A stretch of DNA of 64,000 nucleotides from Pseudisothecium myosuroides. Taxonomy: Eukaryota; Streptophyta; Bryopsida; Hypnales; Lembophyllaceae. Of this stretch, positions 58,193 to 64,000 are shown one piece after another. The DNA is taken from the NCBI GenBank assembly GCA_951799445.1, contig OX637296.1:3410001-3474000 (forward strand), in the 5' to 3' direction. The notes below the pieces were generated by a model. That model had not been told where the DNA came from, ran no database searches, and saw only the letters and a list, made by a program, of their open reading frames with translations. Positions within the stretch are counted from its first letter, which is position 1. Every line of letters begins with the position of its first letter. Position numbers and translations under genes: made by a program.

Positions 58193-59200
58193 GTTGGAAC
58201 TAGGTCTTTTTTTTTTCATTTTTTATGAAGTGCTAAGGTGGCAATATAAAATTTTATAGTGGTGCTTCAAATTTTAGCATTCATCCACATACTAGATAGA
58301 AAATATCAAATGAACACATATCCCATGTCTCTAATTTTTTTTTCATTTACCAAATTTGGCGATTTCATCCAAGATTTTTTTAAATTTGTAGTATTTGGCA
58401 AAAAAATTTACAATTATTTGCCATTTTTTAGCCAAATTATTTTTTTCTGGTGCAATCTAGCACCAAAAAGCCAATAAAAAAACCTTGGTTGAAACTAATC
58501 CTCATATGCCATACATATTCAAATTTTATGCATTTTGTTTCCTTTATTGATCATATTCATATTCCAAATGTCAATATTGATGGGATCTTTACACTAGTGA
58601 CCAAGGACCATAGCCAGAGCATTTATACTTTTGTAATATTGTGATTGGAGGGAAAAAGTGGTTGTTCCAAATTCACTTTCCATTAGGGCTAATTAATGAA
58701 AGATTGGGCTCAAAATTAATGGAAAATGAAAAAATCTTACATGTCGTAAAATGGATAAGCCTTCATTGTCACCTAGATTTTATGGCGAAAAAAACTCATG
58801 AAGTTATTTCATCGGATTCTCATAGTGGCTAGGTCAAAGAAACTAATTGAACCCTCTTTCAAATTCTTTAATTCCAGTTACTCTTAGAAAATTGGTTTTA
58901 TACAACTATCCACTACAAAGGGTACAATTTTTTCTTGTTTCAATTTAGTTTTACTGTGGGAAATGGAATTTTATCTTTGGAACTAACCCCCAAAAAGATT
59001 TGTGAATATTTTTTTTTGCTAAACCCAATGTAAAACAACACTAATATTATAGCATAGTCTTATACATTGTCTTATAGCCTTTTTCACTTGCACCATTGAA
59101 GATGACAAATGAATGGAAAAAATTCACTCTTAACCAAAGAGGATGACCAAAAAAATCATTTGTCCTGGCTCTTAATCATTACATTCAATTGTCCTACTAA
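58193..59200. other. AT-rich intergenic DNA
   Basis: Three short plus-strand frames (58259-58477, 58450-58644, 58641-58832) follow one another in different frames. Their composition is that of AT-rich non-coding DNA and none matches a family. No gene called. Confidence 0.45.
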
Positions 59201-59484
59201 GGTAACTACACCTATTTCTGACCCCTTTCTAAAGCCGACCCCTACAAATTCTTGCTTAAAATATACCCCGACTATTCATGAGAGTCTAGGGTCAGTTCTA
59301 AAAACATACACCTATTTTCAGCACTTTGAATATTCACAATGTATTCATACAGTATGTAAAAAATGCATTCTGAAGGAATCTAGAATTTTCTGTTGACTAC
59401 CAACAAGACCCCACAAAAAAATTTCATTATAATAATAGGAATTGTGCTAAATTGCTCATTTGGTCAATTTTAGGTGTAGCTACC
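59201..59484. mobile_element. MITE family L, copy 2 (284 bp)
   Basis: Terminal inverted repeats GGTAACTACACCTA...TGACC and, reversed, GGTAGCTACACCTA..TTGACC. Collinear with 20142-20430. The ends resemble family H (GGTAG..ACACC), suggesting a shared transposase source. Non-coding. Confidence 0.65.
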
Positions 59485-59887
59485 TACCAACAGTATGAAT
59501 GACACTAATTTATCAGTCACCCTCTCCAGTATTTAAATTAATATGGACCGAAACATTACAACATTATACCCATTTCAATCAATTTTTTTTGGTAGCGACA
59601 CTAATTTTACACCCTCGCTACAAGGACATACCCATGTAGTATACGGACCCGTAACGCAGGGTCAATATTAGGTGCTCAGACTTGAATCCATAATGATGTG
59701 TCAAGGTTTGCATATGTTCGTGAGTGTGCAATAAATGTAAAAATTATTTTGGTCCCATGTGGCCATCATTCAATCTTCTCTTTCAGCAAACCATTCTGCA
59801 GTGACACAACAATTGCAACTTTTAACCAACTATCAAGTTACATGTGCATCAAATGCAAATTCAGCCACCTTACACAATTTTCCTTAA

Positions 59888-61132
59888 CCCTTACACAAAA
59901 TAGTGAAATTAGGTTGCCCCATACTAATTTCTTGACATTTGACACTATATAAATATTTCTTGTTACTATACAAGAATGCACTAGTTTTGAATTAGGTATT
60001 GTTGTATTTGGGACTCATGAACCTCAATACATACAAATGGAGATATTTATAGAAGTATTTGTTGAGTTTGATGGCTTGTAAAGTAACTTTCTTGAAGTAA
60101 GGCAACCTAATTGTTAAGGCAACCTAATTTCACTATTTTGTGTAAATGCCCAGGGCCTTTTCGGCTTTAAAAACATCATCGCTTCTGAAGTGGTTTAGGT
60201 ATAAATGTCACTAAGGTATAGAAATCTCAGCCATACAATTTTATTTATTTTTTAACAAATGGTGAAACCATGGCATTAAACCATACAATCTTGTAGTGTA
60301 TGTGTTGTAGATGACGTGCATCAAATATGGAGTCATTTGGCCATAAAGATTGCAAGATTACAATGTTTTAGTGTTGAAAAAGGTTTAAAATTTTCCTAAC
60401 AACACATTTGGTTTCTAAACCTACTCATTGGTGAAAAAACTTTAAACTATAAAGTGATTCAAAACCAGCATACTCACATGATTTTGTGAAGACAATTGAC
60501 TCATTGTCTTTGTAAAATGACTTTGGGATGTCAGAAAATAGTAAGATAAGTTGCAAAAAAACACATCTGAGGCTGAACCTCCTACTAAAATGCTTCTCAA
60601 TCACTTATAACTTCTTGAATTAATATAAAAAATTTAACCACACAAACTAGAATAGTATGCGCAACTTCCCCAAAAAACATTGAAAACAAATGCTATATGA
60701 AGTGGAAACAAGACGCCAGAGTTCACCGTAATCCAAAAATGTCTAGATTTGAAATTTGAATTGCTCCCAAACATTCAAAGCTACTTGGATTGACATGAAA
60801 ATTTTACCACAATAACTAGACTTCAAGGGGAATATAACTCAACAAATTTTTATTGAAAACAAACATTAGATGAAGGAGATACAAGCCCCCAGAGTTGCAA
60901 CCATTACAATGAAGTTTGGTGAATTCAAATTGAACCTGTGAACTTTGAATGGCTTCCAAAAAATCAATACATTTTTGGACTGATCTAAATTTTTTATTAT
61001 ACAAAATAGAAGAGAGAGAGAAGAATTTAAAAGTTTTGTTGAATTCAAATATTGGATGCAAAAGTTATAGCACTTCGAATTGGACTTCAAAACTATGTGG
61101 GGACACTTTTGGTACCCTAGGGTGCTTAGGGG
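59888..61132 (+). mobile_element. TTAA element family C, copy C2, with nested D4
   Basis: TTAA at 59884-59887 and 61133-61136. Left end CCCTTA then a D4 insertion, then AATGCCCAGGGCC; right end, reversed, CCCCTAAGCACCCTAGGG. The interior aligns with C1. It lacks the nested MITE B1 and instead carries D4 in its left end, plus an extra ~60-bp run around 60242. Total 1245 bp. Non-coding. Confidence 0.7.
59894..60142 (-). mobile_element. MITE family D, copy D4 (249 bp, nested in C2)
   Basis: TA on both sides (59892-59893, 60143-60144). Ends CACAAAATAGTGAAATTAGG on both strands. Opposite orientation to D1: the GGCAACCTAATTGTTAAGG duplication is at the right end here. It sits inside the terminal repeat of C2, so it inserted after C2. 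Confidence 0.8.
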
Positions 61133-61238
61133 TTAAATGGTTGACTTGTCAAAGTGGAAATTGTACCATACAAATCATTTGCTTAAAAAAACACCAAGGG
61201 CATTCATTGAAGGTCAAACTATTTTGCAAAACCTCTAT

Positions 61239-61388
61239 GGGCAATTTTGTTAAAATGGCGATATTTTTTTAAAATGGCATGAAAACAGTTCAGAACGGCC
61301 GTTCTGAAATCTATATCTGTCCTAGATGGTGAAAATGGCACACTGTCAAAGTGGCACTTGGAATACCGCCATTTTAACAAAATTGCCC
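61239..61388. mobile_element. 150-bp MITE-like inverted repeat
   Basis: Ends GGGCAATTTTGTTAAAATGG and its exact reverse complement, bounded by AT on both sides. Near the centre is the perfect palindrome CAGAACGGCCGTTCTG. Superfamily unassigned. Non-coding. Confidence 0.75.
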
Positions 61389-61969
61389 ATCTCTCCTTTT
61401 CACAGGCAAAATTTCAAGGATGAACATCTGCACTTATGTCCTATATAAAAGGATTCCTTGTCAACTATCGGACAATAAACTTCTACAACATTGTTCAAGG
61501 GTTTAAGGTATATATACCCATCGTGAATCCTTTGGTTACTACAAATATTTAGACTAATCAATTTCACAATTTTATTTATTGCAATCGAATGACAAATTTG
61601 AGAGTTTTTCACATGTATTTTGGTCCATTCATTTTTCATTTAAAAAACACATATTATAGGTGGTCAAAGCAAAAACATATAGCTTCCCATTGTTGTCCCT
61701 AAGGGGGACTATTCTTGTCCTATTGGATTCTATTGTGGTTCTTTAGACTTCCTACTTGGGTTGCAACGGTAATCCAAAAGCCTCCCTTCAAATGGTGGAA
61801 TAATAAAGAAACCTTTGTCAATGTATCTAAATTGCATGGGGGTGTTGAGCTCCATATCTAACTCCAGTTTGACTCCATGTACAAAATACATGATACAAAG
61901 AAGACACAATTGGGTCCCAATACTAGGTTTTGAATTGGACAAGGAGCCATTTTGGATATACATACCTTA

Positions 61970-62097
61970 AAGGTATGTTCGCACTTGGTGTTAGGGGTGA
62001 TGTTTGCAATCAATGAATACACTTAAGATGTAGGTCTAAATTCGTTTCTAAGACTCTTGATAACAACACTCTGTAACACCAAGTGCAAACATACCTT
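61970..62097. mobile_element. 128-bp TA-flanked MITE
   Basis: TA at 61968-61969 and 62098-62099. Terminal inverted repeats AAGGTATGTTCGCACTTGGT and AAGGTATGTTTGCACTTGGT, continuing GTTA. Probably a Tc1/mariner-type MITE. Non-coding. Confidence 0.75.
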
Positions 62098-62099
62098 TA

Positions 62100-62824
62100 C
62101 CAACAAATCTTTTTGTATTGAGTAGTGCCTTAGACATTCCAAAATTATAATTTTCTCATAAGACATAAGTCAACTACACATAAAATAGCCAGAATAAACA
62201 CTTGACGTAGTTCGTAGTACAGAGTACTAAATTGTCTTATTTTCTTGTGAATCTTGGTGGCAATTGAAAGAGAATTCCATATTTTCATAGCTTCTACTTT
62301 TTGGACACCATATGAATAATCTCAAGTTTCTAAAGTGATAATTAGAGATCTACCTACAATCTCATGTTTAGAGAAATTACATCTTAGGCAAAATTTTAGG
62401 TAAATTTCTACAAGGCGAGCCATCCATTCTCATATTTGTCAATGATCCAGGACAATCTTCACAGGAACAAACTATCAAAGTTGTATGTTTGCTACATTTC
62501 TTTTCAGAACAATAATGATTGAAACCTATAGAATTGATTAAGAGAGTAGAAAAATTAGATATATAAGTAACGGACTACCCAAAGCGTCCAAGGAATGAAA
62601 AGAGATCAAGACAGTGTATGCCAAAAATCACAGTTCTCCAAAATGACAAGTAGAATAACAATAAATTGCAAGCATATTGACATTCAAACATATACACGGT
62701 CACTCTTTGATCAACCCCAGAAATAACTCCTTCGAGCTCTAAGCGAAGCAAACTAGCTTGTTTCGCAGTAGAGGCTGATTGACATCAAATTCCCTAAAGA
62801 AAAGGGTATTATCAGATTCTGTAA
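62100..62824. other. 3' flank of the right-edge gene
   Basis: AT-rich at first, more balanced from about 62500. No independent gene. It may include the 3' UTR of the minus-strand gene that ends at 62825. Confidence 0.35.
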
Positions 62825-64000
62825 TTACTGGACTTGCTCAGAAAACACGTTGGCAACTTGCTCTGAGCCATTCTCTGAAGAGTCTGGCTTTTCGGCTGGG
62901 GTTGGTGCAAGCACTGCTCCCGCGTACGTGCGATCAGTCAACATACCTGCAGACAAGGAGTCCAAGTGGTTAATCATTTTGAAATATACTACCACTAACC
63001 ACAAAGTGCCCGAATGGTCAATGTGGTCACTTCCACATGTATAGAAATAGAAACAAAAATATCAAGTCCGGACGAGCAACTGAAGAAGATAACAAGCTGG
63101 AAAAGCTACAACATTATCCCAGTGGACAAAAAGAAACAACAGAAATCAGCAAAGGCCACATGCAACAAATTAACCCGTAAGAGCACAAATGTCCAAAACT
63201 GATTGCTGCCATATCTTTAGGAGTTGAAATAAAGCATTAGGAAGCTTTAAGGTCACAAGATGTACCAATAGAACTACAAAAATCATGCCCTACATTTTCT
63301 AACAAATAAACATGCTATGAAAGTCACTACAATCAACTATTAGGTTCGAAAATGAACTTTCTACTTTTAGTTTTAGGGGTCAAGATGTGCTGAGTGTAAT
63401 ACTCTCTGTAATACCTGACGGACGAGGCATCTCAGGTGTGCGCCAAGGATCTTGCCGGTAACCTGTCGCCAAAAAGGAATTTAAGCTTAGACAACCGTAA
63501 AACTTCCACTAATGAAGCCACAAGACTTTACTCTTTTGTCAACTTAGTGTGAGTTCTGATATGATGTACGCGCCCTACTAGTATATCATTGGACCATAGG
63601 AGTGCGAATAGTATTGTCACAAAGTCATTACATTGTAAATAGGTGAATGCAAGATGATTGGTCCAGTAAAACATCGCTCAATAAGAAGTCGCTTACACTA
63701 AATATGCTTAAAAGTGTAGCATTAGAACTTGACACTAATGACTCAACAAAAACAAAAACATTTTAACATTTTACTGAAACAATGAATCTAACTATCTAAC
63801 ATGGTCAGATAAAGAACGACCTCTGCCAATTGTAGTAGGCGTGAATTCTGAGCTGCTGTTATTAATGTTGTTGCTGGTGCTGGTGTTGACAACATCCCGC
63901 ATCCCTGAAAGGGCTGTTTTCAGCTCATGGGTTTGCGTCTCCAAAGCTTTGATTATGCTTCCCAGCTGCAGATTTTCTGAAGACACAATAGACAGCATAC
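62825..64000 (-). CDS. 3' end of an unidentified spliced gene (partial)
   Basis: Proposed complement(join(62825..62946, 63415..63462, 63821..>64000)). The last exon reads MLTDRTYAGAVLAPTPAEKP then DSSENGSEQVANVFSEQVQ and a TAA; its acceptor is CTCCTTGTCTGCAG. The 48-nt middle exon reads YRQDPWRTPEMPRPS, bounded by GCGACAG and CAG|GTATTA, and joins in phase to give PSGMLTD. The first visible exon reads SIVSSENLQLGSIIKALETQ then THELKTALSGMRDVV, a short coiled-coil-like helix, followed by an Asn/Ser-rich linker. Its donor (AGAG|GTCGTT) is weak but is the one that keeps phase. No family recognised. The 5' part lies outside the window. The alternative is that the first exon ends at its own stop (63795). 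Confidence 0.5.

Noticed and set aside
59109..59952. Plus frames of 84-95 aa
   Set aside because: They overlap MITE L2 and the C2/D4 insertion border and have no coding features.
1..64000. LTR retrotransposon, CRISPR array, rRNA, tRNA or organellar insert
   Set aside because: No gag-pol frames, regularly spaced repeats, rRNA blocks or convincing tRNA cloverleaf were seen on reading; short tRNA genes could still be missed without a scan.

Overview
The window looks like nuclear DNA of a land plant, possibly a seed-free one (moss, lycophyte or fern). The grounds are a spliced MS1/MMD1(DUET)-type PHD-finger gene with short introns, a plant L1-type LINE whose ORF1 combines a DUF4283-like region with a CCHC knuckle, Stowaway-like MITEs, and very AT-rich intergenic DNA. 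The lineage below land plant is a guess. No bacterial, organellar or viral genes were seen.

Layout. 1-5133 is AT-rich intergenic DNA, then a more GC-rich downstream region of the first gene. 5134-7658 (minus) is a complete three-exon gene for a 689-residue PHD-finger regulator. 7659-10500 is its upstream region, with a three-copy tandem repeat and a G-rich tract. About 10.6-46.9 kb is a gene desert of nested, decayed mobile elements. 46.93-53.96 kb is a full-length LINE with a perfect 17-bp target duplication, one in-frame stop in ORF1 and an intact ORF2. 53.96-62.8 kb is again AT-rich repeat DNA. 62825-64000 (minus) is the 3' end of a second spliced gene that runs off the window.

The desert is built mostly from a few non-autonomous families that can be delimited by comparing copies within the window. 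(i) A superfamily of about 0.9-1.0-kb elements bounded by TTAA and starting with a C-rich terminal repeat such as CCCCTAAAGGACC. Family A is 924, 919 and 917 bp once a nested insert is removed; family C and several relatives share the same plan, often with a small palindrome (GTCCC...GGGAC) about 13 nt from one end. TTAA plus CCC ends recall piggyBac; TTAA is also used by Sola3. No transposase is present. (ii) TA-flanked ~249-bp MITEs (family D). (iii) ~260-300-bp MITEs with TTAGAAGAGATTTGAGG ends (family B). (iv) Families G, H and L, two Stowaway-like elements, and long palindromes that could form hairpin RNAs. Several copies are nested in one another and give filled/empty site pairs.

The genes do not form a pathway. 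The PHD gene is probably a developmental chromatin or transcription regulator of the sporogenous or tapetal type. Everything between it and the right-edge gene is mobile-element material at various stages of decay. All similarities are by eye; no search was run.
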